Shown here: in pieces, positions 1 through 9,350 of the stretch
How the letters are laid out: each line of letters opens with the position of its first letter
How positions within the stretch are numbered: position 1 is the first letter of the stretch
Assembly: GCF_006376685.1 (NCBI RefSeq)
Contig: NZ_VEWL01000006.1
Location: forward strand, 62,001-126,000
Origin: Ochrobactrum teleogrylli
GTDB lineage: Bacteria > Pseudomonadota > Alphaproteobacteria > Rhizobiales > Rhizobiaceae
Length of the DNA stretch: 64,000 nucleotides
Reading direction: 5' to 3'
Notes under the pieces: generated by a model
Databases searched by the model: none
Told to the model about the DNA's origin: nothing
The model's input: only the letters and a program-made list of their open reading frames with translations
Made by a program: the position numbers and the translations under genes

Positions 1-45
1 TGCGACCATCATGGATAATGCCAGAAGAAAGATCATCATCGTCAT
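1..45 (-). CDS. 5' end of a gene running off the left edge, probably exported
   Basis: On the minus strand an AAAGGA ribosome-binding site is followed by ATG codons at 45, 39 and 36. The codons that remain encode a hydrophobic start (MTMMIFLLALSMMVA) typical of a signal peptide or first membrane segment. Spacing to AAAGGA favours the ATG at 39. Only about 15 codons lie in the window, so no function can be given. It is divergent from coaD. Confidence 0.4.
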   Translation of the reverse strand, partial: MTMMIFLLALSMMVA

Positions 46-233
46 ATCCTTTCGACATACATACGCTTCAGAAACGAAAAGGTTGCACCAAACTTGCGCC
101 TATTCTGGTAAATCGGTTGTGAACTTGCCGTGAAATCATCGTTCACATCGCGTTCAATTGGTTTCTTGGTTTCTATTTTCTTATCGTTCTGGTTCTTGTT
201 GAAAATCCTGTCAGAAAAGGCTAGCTGGAAGAA

Positions 234-728
234 ATGACAATCGCGATCTATGCGGGCTCCTTCGACCCGGTGACAAACGGCCATATGGATGTCCTGAAAG
301 GTGCTTTGCGCCTTGCCGATGAGGTTATTGTCGCCATTGGCATGCATCCCGGTAAGAAGCCGCTGTTCAGTTTTGAGGAACGCGTGGAACTGATCGGCCA
401 GAGCGCGAAAGCTGTTCTTGGCGGTGAAGCAGCGCGCGTTTCCGTTATCTCCTTTGATGGATTGGTGATCGACTCGGCGCGCAAGCATAAGGCGCAGCTG
501 ATGGTGCGCGGCCTGCGCGACGGCACCGATCTCGATTACGAAATGCAGATGGCGGGCATGAACGGCACTATGGCGCCGGAATTGCAGACCGTTTTCCTGC
601 CGGCCGATCCTGCCGTGCGCACCATTACCGCCACATTGGTTCGCCAGATTGCGTCCATGGGCGGCGATATCAGGCCTTTCGTACCGGCTGTTGTGGCCGC
701 TGCCCTTGAAGCAAAATTCAAATCCTGA
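234..728 (+). CDS. coaD: Phosphopantetheine adenylyltransferase
   Basis: This cytoplasmic enzyme transfers AMP from ATP to 4'-phosphopantetheine, giving dephospho-CoA, the penultimate step of CoA synthesis. The 164-residue length is normal for the family. The nucleotidyltransferase signature [10 protein letters not shown] (residues 8-17) carries the T/HxGH catalytic motif, and a TLVR stretch near residue 135 matches the second substrate-binding region. A GGAAGAA ribosome-binding site precedes the ATG. The next gene, a periplasmic cyclophilin, starts 20 bases after the stop, so the two are probably cotranscribed. Confidence 0.97.
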   Translation: MTIAIYAGSFDPVTNGHMDVLKGALRLADEVIVAIGMHPGKKPLFSFEERVELIGQSAKAVLGGEAARVSVISFDGLVIDSARKHKAQLMVRGLRDGTDLDYEMQMAGMNGTMAPELQTVFLPADPAVRTITATLVRQIASMGGDIRPFVPAVVAAALEAKFKS

Positions 729-748
729 GGTTTGGGAGTTTTTCGATC

Positions 749-1324
749 ATGAAATTTATCCGTTCGGCGCTTGCCGCTGCCGCGATTTTTACACTGTCTC
801 AAGGCGTGATGGCATCCATCGCCAATGCGGCGGACACGCTCGTTCTGAAGCTCAAGGACGGTGATGTCGCAATCCAGCTGCGTCCCGACCTCGCGCCGAA
901 GCATGTGGCCCAGATCGAGAAGCTGGCAAGCGAAGGCGCCTATGACGGCGTTGCCTTCCATCGTGTCATTCCGGGCTTCATGGCCCAGACCGGCGATGTC
1001 GAATTCGGCAATATGAACAAGGGCTTCGATGCATCGCGCGTTGGCACCGGCGGCTCCAAACTGCCTGATATCAAGGCTGAATTCTCGAAAGAACCTTTCG
1101 TGCGCGGCACTGTCGGCATGGCCCGCAGCCAGAGCCCGAATTCCGCCAATTCGCAGTTCTTCATCATGTTCGACGACGGTGCTTTCCTGAACGGCCAATA
1201 TACGGTTGTCGGCAAAGTTGTCAGCGGCATGGAAGCCGTGGACAAGATAAAGAAGGGCAGCGAATCCGATAATGGGTCCGTCGAAAACCCGGACAAGATC
1301 GTCAAGGCGACCATTCAGAAATAA
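749..1324 (+). CDS. ppiA: Periplasmic cyclophilin-type peptidyl-prolyl isomerase
   Basis: This is a cyclophilin that catalyses cis-trans isomerisation of prolyl bonds. The 191-residue product has a classic signal peptide (residues 1 to about 27, ending ANA-AD), so it should fold proteins in the periplasm. The cyclophilin core shows FHRVIPGFMAQTGD with the catalytic Arg, and NSANSQFFIMF. It sits 20 bases after coaD and 50 bases before a second cyclophilin without signal peptide. The pair probably arose by tandem duplication followed by a change of compartment. The symbol is by analogy with the exported enterobacterial paralogue. Confidence 0.93.
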   Translation: MKFIRSALAAAAIFTLSQGVMASIANAADTLVLKLKDGDVAIQLRPDLAPKHVAQIEKLASEGAYDGVAFHRVIPGFMAQTGDVEFGNMNKGFDASRVGTGGSKLPDIKAEFSKEPFVRGTVGMARSQSPNSANSQFFIMFDDGAFLNGQYTVVGKVVSGMEAVDKIKKGSESDNGSVENPDKIVKATIQK

Positions 1325-1374
1325 ATATCCAATACAACGCGTCTTATCGAACGCATTGAAACAGGAGAGGCCCA

Positions 1375-1881
1375 ATGGCTTACAAAGACCCCGAAAACAC
1401 GCTCGTTCTGGAAACCACCAAGGGCAATGTCGTGCTCGAACTCTATCCCGACCTGGCTCCGGGCCATGTCGAGCGCATCAAGGAACTGGCACGCGAAGGC
1501 GCTTATGATGGCGTCGTGTTCCACCGTGTCATTGACGGCTTCATGGCGCAGACCGGCGACGTGAAGTTCGGCAAGTCGGGCGGCGAACATTTCAACGGCT
1601 CGCGCGCTGGCATGGGCGGTTCGGACAAGCCGGACCTGAAGGCTGAGTTCTCCAACACCCAGCACAAGCGCGGCACGGCTTCGATGGCACGCAGCCAGAA
1701 CCCGAATTCTGCCAACTCGCAGTTCTTCATCTGCTTTACCGATGCTCCCTGGCTGGACCGCCAGTACACCGTATGGGGTCAGGTCATTGAAGGCATGGAC
1801 AATGTCGACAAGATCAAGCGCGGCGAGCCGGTCACCGACCCGGACAAGATCGTGTCTGCCCGCATCGCAGCCGACGCCTGA
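1375..1881 (+). CDS. ppiB: Cytoplasmic cyclophilin-type peptidyl-prolyl isomerase
   Basis: This 168-residue cyclophilin lacks a signal peptide and should act in the cytoplasm. It has the same catalytic segments as the preceding gene (FHRVIDGFMAQTGD and NSANSQFFICF). It also has a Trp in DAPWLDRQY, at the place where eukaryotic cyclophilins carry their cyclosporin-contacting Trp. A strong AGGAG ribosome-binding site lies just upstream of the ATG. It is in the same transcriptional direction as coaD-ppiA and queA-tgt. Confidence 0.95.
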   Translation: MAYKDPENTLVLETTKGNVVLELYPDLAPGHVERIKELAREGAYDGVVFHRVIDGFMAQTGDVKFGKSGGEHFNGSRAGMGGSDKPDLKAEFSNTQHKRGTASMARSQNPNSANSQFFICFTDAPWLDRQYTVWGQVIEGMDNVDKIKRGEPVTDPDKIVSARIAADA

Positions 1882-1949
1882 TCGACTATTTCCAATGAAA
1901 ATTGCGGCTCCGGTTCATACCGGGGCCACAGCTATGTACGAGGCCTATC

Positions 1950-3020
1950 ATGCGTGTTGATCTTTTCGATTTCGATCTGCCGGAAGAGCGTATTGCCCTG
2001 CGCCCAGCGGAGCCGCGCGACCATGCTAGGCTTTTGCGTGTTGTTCCGGGCAAGCCCTTCGAGGATCGTCACGTCTATGATCTGCCCGATCTGCTGCAGC
2101 CGGGCGATGCGCTTGTTTTCAATGATACCAAGGTGATACCGGCGCAACTTGAAGGTATGCGCGAACGCGACGGCAATATCAGCCAAGTCAGCGCAACCTT
2201 GCATATGCGGATGGGACCAGATCGCTGGGCGGCGTTTCTGCGCCCGGCCAAGCGCGTTAAGGAAGGCGACCGCATCCGCTTCGGTCATTCCGGTTCAAGC
2301 TGCTTTCTTGGCACCCTCGATGCAACCGTTGCCGAGAAAGGCGAGGCGGGCGAGGCGCTTCTCGTGTTCGATCTGTCCAGCGCGATGCTGGATGAAGCAA
2401 TCGCTGCTGTCGGACATATCCCGCTTCCACCTTATATCGCTTCGAAGCGCGCGGAAGACGACCGCGACCGCAGCGACTATCAAACCGTTTATGCCCGTGA
2501 GGAAGGCGCTGTCGCAGCCCCGACCGCCGGGCTCCATTTCACGCCCGACCTTCTGGAAAAGATCAAGGCCAAGGGCATTGAACAGCATTTCGTGACGCTG
2601 CATGTCGGGGCGGGGACTTTCCTGCCCGTCAAGGCCGACGACACCACCGACCACAAAATGCATTCCGAGATCGGCTATGTCTCGCAGAAGACTGCGGATG
2701 CGCTGAACGCCGTGCATGAGCGCGGTGGCCGCGTGGTTTGTGTCGGCACGACGTCGCTCCGGCTCATTGAAAGTGCTGCGGGCGAGGATGGTCTCATTCG
2801 TCCTTGGTCCGGCCCGACCGACATCTTCATCACGCCCGGCTATAAATTCCGCGCAGTCGACATGCTGATGACCAATTTCCACTTGCCGCGTTCGACGCTG
2901 TTCATGCTGGTTTCCGCCTTCAGCGGCCTCGACACCATGCGCGCTGCCTATGAACGCGCCATTGAAACCGGCTATCGCTTTTATTCCTACGGCGACGGCA
3001 GCTTGCTTGAACGCGCTTGA
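1950..3020 (+). CDS. queA: S-adenosylmethionine:tRNA ribosyltransferase-isomerase
   Basis: QueA transfers and isomerises the ribosyl moiety of SAM onto preQ1-modified tRNA, giving epoxyqueuosine at wobble position 34. The open frame extends upstream to 1902, but the ATG at 1950 ([19 protein letters not shown]) is the conserved family N-terminus and gives 356 residues. Family segments visible include [19 protein letters not shown] and [10 protein letters not shown]. The tgt gene starts 17 bases after the stop, so two steps of queuosine synthesis are paired in one operon. Confidence 0.96.
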   Translation: MRVDLFDFDLPEERIALRPAEPRDHARLLRVVPGKPFEDRHVYDLPDLLQPGDALVFNDTKVIPAQLEGMRERDGNISQVSATLHMRMGPDRWAAFLRPAKRVKEGDRIRFGHSGSSCFLGTLDATVAEKGEAGEALLVFDLSSAMLDEAIAAVGHIPLPPYIASKRAEDDRDRSDYQTVYAREEGAVAAPTAGLHFTPDLLEKIKAKGIEQHFVTLHVGAGTFLPVKADDTTDHKMHSEIGYVSQKTADALNAVHERGGRVVCVGTTSLRLIESAAGEDGLIRPWSGPTDIFITPGYKFRAVDMLMTNFHLPRSTLFMLVSAFSGLDTMRAAYERAIETGYRFYSYGDGSLLERA

Positions 3021-3037
3021 CATAATAGACAACGGCC

Positions 3038-4171
3038 ATGACCAGCGAAAATTTTGAATTCAAAGTCCTCGCCCGCGACGGCGCGGCCCGTCAGGGTGAA
3101 ATTTCCATGCCGCGCGGCGTGGTGCGCACGCCTGCCTTCATGCCGGTTGGCACAGCCGGAACAGTCAAGGCCATGTATATGGACCAGGTGAAGGACCTTG
3201 GCGCGGATATCATCCTCGGCAATACCTATCATCTCATGCTGCGCCCCGGCGCAGAGCGTGTTGCCCGCCTTGGCGGATTGCACGAATTCGGCGGCTGGAA
3301 AGGCCCGATCCTGACCGATTCCGGTGGTTTTCAGGTCATGTCGCTGGCTCAATTGCGCAAGCTTGATGAGAAGGGCGTGACCTTCCGCTCGCATATCGAC
3401 GGCAAAGCCTATGAGATGACGCCGGAGCGTTCCATCGAAATTCAGGGCCTGCTGGATAGTGATATCCAGATGCAGCTCGATGAATGCGTGGCGTTGCCAT
3501 CGCCGGAAAAGAACACCGAGCGCGCGATGGAACTGTCGCTTCGCTGGGCCGAGCGTTGCAAGGTGGCCTTTGGCGACCAGCCGGGCAAGGCCATGTTCGG
3601 CATTGTGCAGGGCGGCGACAATGCTCGTCTGCGCGAGCGTTCAGCCGAAGCGCTGAAAGCCATGGACCTCAAGGGCTATTCGGTGGGTGGCCTTGCTGTC
3701 GGAGAGCCGCAGAACGTCATGCTGGACATGCTGGAAGTCGTCTGTCCGATCCTGCCCGCTGAAAAGCCGCGCTATCTGATGGGCGTCGGCACGCCGGACG
3801 ATATTTTAAAATCTGTCGCGCGCGGCATCGACATGTTCGACTGCGTCATGCCAACCCGCGCAGGGCGTCACGGTCTGGCCTTCACGCGTTTTGGCAAGGT
3901 CAATCTGCGCAATGCGCGCCATGCCGACGATCATCGTCCGCTCGATCCGGAATCCGATTGCCCGGCATCGCGCGACTACAGTCGCGCCTATCTGCACCAT
4001 CTGGTGAAGTCCGGTGAGGCACTCGGCGCCATGCTGCTGACCTGGAACAATCTGGCCTATTACCAGTATCTGATGAAGGGCATCCGCGCAGCGATTGCCG
4101 AAGGTCGTTTCAACGATTTTGCCGCTGAAACCACCGCTGGATGGGAACGCGGAGACATTCCGGCTCTGTGA
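3038..4171 (+). CDS. tgt: Queuine/preQ1 tRNA-guanine transglycosylase
   Basis: Tgt exchanges guanine-34 of GUN-anticodon tRNAs for preQ1, the step before QueA. The 377-residue protein has the substrate-binding DSGGFQV motif and the nucleophile region [12 protein letters not shown]. The C-terminal zinc site, normally CxCxxC plus His, reads S-D-C-P-A-S here, so two of the three cysteines are replaced. I recall similar replacement in rhizobial homologues, so it is probably lineage-specific rather than a defect. A strong terminator follows. Confidence 0.96.
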   Translation: MTSENFEFKVLARDGAARQGEISMPRGVVRTPAFMPVGTAGTVKAMYMDQVKDLGADIILGNTYHLMLRPGAERVARLGGLHEFGGWKGPILTDSGGFQVMSLAQLRKLDEKGVTFRSHIDGKAYEMTPERSIEIQGLLDSDIQMQLDECVALPSPEKNTERAMELSLRWAERCKVAFGDQPGKAMFGIVQGGDNARLRERSAEALKAMDLKGYSVGGLAVGEPQNVMLDMLEVVCPILPAEKPRYLMGVGTPDDILKSVARGIDMFDCVMPTRAGRHGLAFTRFGKVNLRNARHADDHRPLDPESDCPASRDYSRAYLHHLVKSGEALGAMLLTWNNLAYYQYLMKGIRAAIAEGRFNDFAAETTAGWERGDIPAL

Positions 4172-4188
4172 TTCGCAGGCTGTTAAAT

Positions 4189-4215
4189 AAAAGGGCGCTC
4201 GGCGCCCTTTTTTCT
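4189..4215 (+). terminator. Rho-independent terminator after tgt
   Basis: A GGGCGC/GCGCCC stem with a minimal loop is followed by TTTTTTCTT. It closes the coaD-to-tgt gene group and faces the convergent TetR gene. Confidence 0.85.
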
Positions 4216-4224
4216 TAAATACTG

Positions 4225-4806
4225 TCAGTTTTCTGTCAGCATGTTTTCCAAACGGCAGAGAACGGCACGCTGCTCTTCATCAGTGACAATCTCGCATTCC
4301 ATCAATTTGGAACACTCAAGCCCGGCCACGGCCAGATAGACGATCAGCGCCGTATCGGGGTCGGTCGTGTCTTTGATCATGCGGTCGAGAAATGTCCGAT
4401 GGTACTGGCGAACGGGCACCATGAAACCCGGATCTTCGGCGAGTGCCGCAAGAACGCCACAGGCAGGTGGTTCATCGTCGGCCTGAACGCGGTAAACATC
4501 CAGAAAAGCCCGCGCAACGCGGTTTTTATCGCCGGACTGGAGCGTTTCCTGAACCTCCATCGCGCGCTCATGTTCTTTCATATATTCTTCGACAACGCCC
4601 TCAAGCAGCTTTGCCTTGGTCGGAAAAGAATAAAGCAATCCGCCTTTCGACAGCCCGGCTCGGGCGGCAACGGCGTCAAGTGAAATATGAGCCGGCCCCA
4701 CTTCCCGGGCTAGCTCAACTGCCGCGCGTAAAATACGATCACGCGAAGAGACCTTCTTTTTAGCTAACAACTTCGCCGGGTCTCCTGACAGTTCATGAGT
4801 TGACAA
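4225..4806 (-). CDS. TetR-family repressor divergent from RND efflux operon
   Basis: This is a TetR/AcrR-type one-component repressor. An N-terminal helix-turn-helix (about residues 22-66, with ISLDAVAARAGLSKGGLLYSFPTKAKLL) is followed by a ligand-binding C-terminal domain. The 193-residue frame opens with TTG directly against the operator palindrome. A better ribosome-binding site (AGGAG) lies inside it, before a second TTG at 4770, so the true protein may be about 181 residues. It is divergent from the membrane fusion protein gene. By analogy with AcrR/MexR-type systems, it probably represses both itself and the pump. Confidence 0.88.
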   Translation of the reverse strand: MSTHELSGDPAKLLAKKKVSSRDRILRAAVELAREVGPAHISLDAVAARAGLSKGGLLYSFPTKAKLLEGVVEEYMKEHERAMEVQETLQSGDKNRVARAFLDVYRVQADDEPPACGVLAALAEDPGFMVPVRQYHRTFLDRMIKDTTDPDTALIVYLAVAGLECSKLMECEIVTDEEQRAVLCRLENMLTEN

Positions 4807-4822
4807 TACCGTCCAGACGGTA
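4807..4822. promoter_or_regulatory. TetR operator palindrome
   Basis: The site is a perfect inverted repeat, TACCGTC-CA-GACGGTA, placed between the divergent TetR and efflux genes. Size and symmetry fit a TetR dimer site. It touches the TTG of the longest TetR frame, which supports autorepression. The operator role is inferred from position. Confidence 0.65.
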
Positions 4823-4950
4823 CAGTTATTCGCTCCGCTAATTCAAGTAAAATACGCGCGACCTTTGTGTGATGGCCAAGGGATGCGCTCAACGTCCCCC
4901 CTCGACGCTTTTTAACAGCGTTCAGGGCGCCACCCCGGAGTACAACCGCA

Positions 4951-6138
4951 ATGATAAAGCGCCTAATTCTGGCAATCGTGTTCCTGGTGATCGTCGTCGG
5001 GGGGCTGGTCGGCTTCAATCTGTGGAGATCACAGTTCATCAAGAACATGTTCGCCAACATGCAGCAGCCTGCGCAGACGGTTTCCACCATGACGGTTGAG
5101 CCGGGTACATGGCAGCCGGGTGTTGAAGCCATCGGTACGGCCCACGCGCTGAACGGCGTTGACCTGACGGTTCAGCTCGACGGCATTGTGCAGAAGATCA
5201 ACTTCACCTCCAATCAGGACGTGAAGCAGGGCGATGTACTGCTTCAGCTGGAAGACAGCATCCAGAAGGCTGATCTTGTCGCCGCCGAGGCGCAAGCTGT
5301 CCTTGCCCAGCAGAATCTGAAGCGCGCCGATACGCTGCGGACGCGCGGCGTCGGTGCCGTTTCTAACGTCGATACGACGGCATCGGTCGCCAACGCCGCT
5401 GAAGCAGCGGTCGAAAAGATGCGCGCAACACTGGCGCAGAAGACGGTGAAGGCACCGTTTTCCGGCGTTATCGGTATCGCCAAGGTCGATATCGGTCAGT
5501 ATCTGACGCCCGGCACGGTAATTGCAACCTTGCAGGACACCAACATGATGCGCATCGATTTCACGGTGCCGGAACAGTCGCTGACCTCGATCAAGCTCGG
5601 CCAGACCGTCAAGGTCGGCTCCACGGCTGAAAACCTCGACTTCACCGGCACGATTGTCGGTATCGATCCGAAGATCGACCCGACCACACGCCTTGTTTCT
5701 GTGCGCGCCGAAGTCAAGAACCCGGATCACAAGCTGACGCCTGGTCAGTTCGTGCAGGTGCGCGTTGAACTGCCTGAAGAAAGCAATGTGTTCGCCATTG
5801 CGCAGACTTCGATCGTGTCGAGCCTTTATGGCGATTATGTCTATGCCGTTCGCCCGGAAAAGAAGGCCGAAGAGGGTAAGGCCAATGCGGAAGCAGCCAA
5901 GCCAGCCGAAGAGGCCAAGACACCTGCTGCCGATGCAAAGCCCGCAGAAGGCGAAAAGCTGGTCGCGCAGCAGGTCTTCGTCAAGCTTGGCCGTCGCTAC
6001 AATGGCGTGGTGGAAATCACCAGCGGCCTCAAGGCAGGCGACATCGTCATCACCGCTGGCCAGAACAGGCTTTCGCCCGGCGTTCCGGTGAACATCGACA
6101 ACGCGGTTAACCCGGCCAATCCGGCTGACAAGAAATAG
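4951..6138 (+). CDS. RND efflux periplasmic adaptor (membrane fusion protein)
   Basis: This adaptor links an inner-membrane RND pump to an outer-membrane channel. The 395-residue product is anchored by an N-terminal hydrophobic helix (residues 4-24) with no lipobox. A biotinyl-lipoyl half-motif (about 70-105), a helical hairpin (105-165) and the beta-barrel domain follow. Residues 302-337 are an unusual Ala/Lys/Glu/Pro-rich insertion in the membrane-proximal domain. The pump gene begins 8 bases downstream. It resembles MexH/BepD-type adaptors; the exact orthologue is not assigned. Confidence 0.92.
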   Translation: MIKRLILAIVFLVIVVGGLVGFNLWRSQFIKNMFANMQQPAQTVSTMTVEPGTWQPGVEAIGTAHALNGVDLTVQLDGIVQKINFTSNQDVKQGDVLLQLEDSIQKADLVAAEAQAVLAQQNLKRADTLRTRGVGAVSNVDTTASVANAAEAAVEKMRATLAQKTVKAPFSGVIGIAKVDIGQYLTPGTVIATLQDTNMMRIDFTVPEQSLTSIKLGQTVKVGSTAENLDFTGTIVGIDPKIDPTTRLVSVRAEVKNPDHKLTPGQFVQVRVELPEESNVFAIAQTSIVSSLYGDYVYAVRPEKKAEEGKANAEAAKPAEEAKTPAADAKPAEGEKLVAQQVFVKLGRRYNGVVEITSGLKAGDIVITAGQNRLSPGVPVNIDNAVNPANPADKK

Positions 6139-6146
6139 GCGAACCG

Positions 6147-9100
6147 ATGAGTTTTTCAGATATTTTCATTCGGCGACCCGTTCTTGCAACGGTGGTCGCC
6201 CTCATGATCATTCTCCTCGGCCTTCAGGGTATCGCGCAGCTTTCGGTGCGCGAATATCCGAAGGTTGACGAAACGGTCATCACCATCACCACCAACTATG
6301 CCGGTGCCAGCGCTGAACTCATTCAGGGCTTCATCACCGCGCCTATCGCTGAATCGGTCGCGACGACCGAAAACATTGACTATGTGACCTCGTCCAGCCG
6401 CCCATCGTCGAGCACGGTGACGGTGCAGATGAAGCTTGGCGCCAATCCGGATGCCGCGCTGACGGAAGTTATCGCCAAGGTCAATCAGGTTCGCGGCGAT
6501 CTGCCGGATGAATCCGATGATCCGATCATCGTCAAGGGGACGGGCCAGAGCTTCGCAACCATGTATCTGGCTGCGCAGAACCCGAACATGACCAGCGAGC
6601 AGATCACCGAATATCTGGAACGCGTCATCCAGCCGCGCATGTCCACCATTCAGGGCGTCGCCAAGGCTGAAATCCTCGGTGGTCAGGTCTATTCGATGCG
6701 CGTCTGGCTTGATCCGATCCAGCTGGCGGCGCGTCAGATCACAGCACCGGAAGTGCTGGCCGCAATCAATGCGTCGAACTTCCTGTCGGCCCCCGGCACG
6801 ACCAAAAACGAATATGTCGCGTCGGCGATCACGCTCAAATCCACGCTGCAAACACCGGAAGCCTTCGGCGCAATGCCGATCAAGACTTCGGGTGATGAAG
6901 TCGTGCGCCTGCGCGATGTGGCGAAGGTGGAACTGGCGGCCCAAAGCACGGACACCATCGTGTCGTTCAACGGCTCGGCTGGTACGTTCCTTGGCGTTTA
7001 TCCGACACCAGCGGCAAACCCGATCGACATGGCGGCTGCCGTCAACAAGGAACTGCCATCGATCCAGAACTCGCTCCCGGAAGGCATGTCTCTGGTTCTG
7101 GTCTATGACGCGACCGAACAGATCAGTTCGTCGATCAAGGAAGTGTTCACGACCATCGGCGAAGCTGTGGCCATTGTTATTCTGGTCATCATCGTCTTCC
7201 TTGGTTCGTTCCGTTCGGTTCTGATTCCGATTGTGACCATTCCGATCTCGCTGATCGGTGTGTGCTTCTTCCTGTTCGCGCTTGGTTTCTCGATCAATCT
7301 TCTCTCGCTGCTGGCCATGGTTCTGGCTATCGGCCTCGTGGTCGATGATGCCATCGTCGTTCTGGAGAATATTCACCGCCACATCGAAGAGGGCCTGCGT
7401 CCTATGGATGCCGCCTTCAAAGGTATGAAGGAAATCACCGGCTCGATCATCGCCATGACGATCACGCTGGCGGCCGTGTTTGCTCCGCTCGGTTTCACCG
7501 GCGGTCTGACCGGCGCGCTGTTCCGCGAATTCGCCTTCACGCTGGCGGGTGCCGTTATCATCTCCGGTGTGGCGGCCTTGACCATCTCTCCGATGATGTG
7601 CTCGCGCATGCTCAAGCATGGCAGCGAAACGCGGTTTCAGAAGTTCATCGACCGCACCTTCTCGCGTGTCGAGAAATGGTATCATCGCCGGGTCTCCAAC
7701 TCGCTGAACTATCGCGGCATTACGCTGATGATCGTCGTGGCGCTGATGGGCCTGACAGGCTTCCTGTTCATGAACACATCGAGCGAACTGGCTCCTGAAG
7801 AAGATTCGGGCGCGCTGTTCTCGATGTTCCAGGCGCCGCAATATGCGACTTCGGCCTATACGAACCTCTACGCCGAACAGATCGATGCGCTGACGAAGGA
7901 TTTGCCTGAGCAGAAGACCCGATTCCAGATCGTCGGTATGGATGGCGGCACGACTTCGGGCATCGCGCTGTGGGTGCTGAGCGACTGGAACGACCGTACC
8001 CGCTCGCAGAAGCAGATTCAGGAAGACCTCACCAATCGTCTGACCAAAGTTGCCGGCGTGCAGGCTTTCGTCTTCGCTCCACCATCGCTTCCGGGCACGG
8101 GCGGCGGTTTGCCGATCTCGATTGCCTTGCAGTCCACGGGCCCGGCGGACACGGTTTTCGAACTGGCAGAAGAGATCAAGAACGAAGCGCAGGCTTCGGG
8201 ACAGTTCATCATCGTGCAGAATTCGCTGTCCTTCAACGCGCCGGAAACGACGATCACCATCGACCGTGACCGCGCGGCAACACTTGGCGTGCAGGTCAGT
8301 GATATCGGTGCAACGCTCGGTCTTCTGACTGGCGGTGCGTCGATTGCCAAGTTCGACCGCGATTCGAACAGCTATGACATCATCACGCAGGTGCCTGATG
8401 CCTATCGTTCGAACCCCGAAAAGCTTGGTGAATTTTATGTCCGCAGCGTTTCGGGTTCGATGATCCCGCTATCATCAGTCATCACGATCACGCAGAACGC
8501 ATCGCCTGCCGCAATCGAGCAGTTCAACCAGCTCAATTCGGCGACGATTTCGGCGCTGCCTCTGCCGGGCGTCACCACGGGCCAGGGCCTGCAAACGCTT
8601 GTGGATCTGACCAAGGCGAAGATGCCGGAAGGCTTCTTCCTGGATTATTCCGGTCAGTCGCGTCTGGAAGTGGAGCAGGGCAACACCATCCTGATCGCCT
8701 TCGGCCTCGCCGTTATCGTGATCTATCTGGTTCTGGCTGCGCAGTTCGAAAGCTTCCGCGATCCGTTCATCATCATGATGTCGGTGCCGCTTTCGATCTT
8801 CGGCGCTATCGTGCCGCTCAATATCGGTCTCGGCACGCTGAACATCTACACGCAGGTTGGTCTCATCACCCTCGTCGGGCTGATAACCAAACACGGCATT
8901 CTGATGGTGGAATTCGCCAATCAGCAGCGCCGCCTGCACGGGCTTTCGCGTCGCGATGCAATCGTCGCCGCCGCTGAAACCCGTCTGCGCCCGATCCTGA
9001 TGACCACCGCGGCCATGGCGCTTGGCGTCGTTCCGCTGATCATTGCAACCGGCGCCGGTGCCGCAGCCCGTTATTCGATGGGTCTGGTGATTTTCACCGG

Positions 9101-9236
9101 TATCGTGATCGGTACGATGTTTACGCTGTTCGTGGTGCCAATGTTCTACACCTTCATCGCGAAGAAGGATGTGGAAGGCGAGTATGTGGCTTCGCCGGAA
9201 GAGGGGCATGACTCAGCCCCGGCACAACTACATTAA
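6147..9236 (+). CDS. RND-family multidrug efflux pump subunit
   Basis: This is a proton-driven inner-membrane RND transporter of the hydrophobe/amphiphile efflux family. The 1029 residues match the usual length. The N-terminal helix is followed by a large periplasmic loop, the TM2-TM6 block, a second periplasmic loop and the C-terminal TM block. The proton-relay Asp pair is present at residues 400-401 (GLVVDDAIVV). It forms an operon with the adaptor. No outer-membrane factor gene is nearby, so a shared TolC-like protein is presumably used. The substrate cannot be read from the sequence. Confidence 0.94.
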   Translation: MSFSDIFIRRPVLATVVALMIILLGLQGIAQLSVREYPKVDETVITITTNYAGASAELIQGFITAPIAESVATTENIDYVTSSSRPSSSTVTVQMKLGANPDAALTEVIAKVNQVRGDLPDESDDPIIVKGTGQSFATMYLAAQNPNMTSEQITEYLERVIQPRMSTIQGVAKAEILGGQVYSMRVWLDPIQLAARQITAPEVLAAINASNFLSAPGTTKNEYVASAITLKSTLQTPEAFGAMPIKTSGDEVVRLRDVAKVELAAQSTDTIVSFNGSAGTFLGVYPTPAANPIDMAAAVNKELPSIQNSLPEGMSLVLVYDATEQISSSIKEVFTTIGEAVAIVILVIIVFLGSFRSVLIPIVTIPISLIGVCFFLFALGFSINLLSLLAMVLAIGLVVDDAIVVLENIHRHIEEGLRPMDAAFKGMKEITGSIIAMTITLAAVFAPLGFTGGLTGALFREFAFTLAGAVIISGVAALTISPMMCSRMLKHGSETRFQKFIDRTFSRVEKWYHRRVSNSLNYRGITLMIVVALMGLTGFLFMNTSSELAPEEDSGALFSMFQAPQYATSAYTNLYAEQIDALTKDLPEQKTRFQIVGMDGGTTSGIALWVLSDWNDRTRSQKQIQEDLTNRLTKVAGVQAFVFAPPSLPGTGGGLPISIALQSTGPADTVFELAEEIKNEAQASGQFIIVQNSLSFNAPETTITIDRDRAATLGVQVSDIGATLGLLTGGASIAKFDRDSNSYDIITQVPDAYRSNPEKLGEFYVRSVSGSMIPLSSVITITQNASPAAIEQFNQLNSATISALPLPGVTTGQGLQTLVDLTKAKMPEGFFLDYSGQSRLEVEQGNTILIAFGLAVIVIYLVLAAQFESFRDPFIIMMSVPLSIFGAIVPLNIGLGTLNIYTQVGLITLVGLITKHGILMVEFANQQRRLHGLSRRDAIVAAAETRLRPILMTTAAMALGVVPLIIATGAGAAARYSMGLVIFTGIVIGTMFTLFVVPMFYTFIAKKDVEGEYVASPEEGHDSAPAQLH

Positions 9237-9271
9237 GATTGCTCGATCACTCTTAGTTGCTTTGAATTAAG

Positions 9272-9307
9272 TATAGGGCGCCCTATTTCTAGGGTGCCCT
9301 ATTTCTT
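9272..9307 (+). terminator. Terminator of the efflux operon
   Basis: The arms AGGGCGCCCTA and TAGGGTGCCCT pair around a short TTTC loop, with one G-T wobble, and are followed by TTTCTTT. Each arm is also nearly self-complementary. Confidence 0.8.
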
Positions 9308-9350
9308 TGCGGCAGTTGTAACTGCAGTATTCAAGCCCATATGAGCCAGC

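Noticed and set aside
6156-7841. 561-codon antisense frame inside the RND pump gene
   Set aside because: It is a shadow of the pump's codon usage; its His/Arg/Asp-rich composition is typical of antisense translation.
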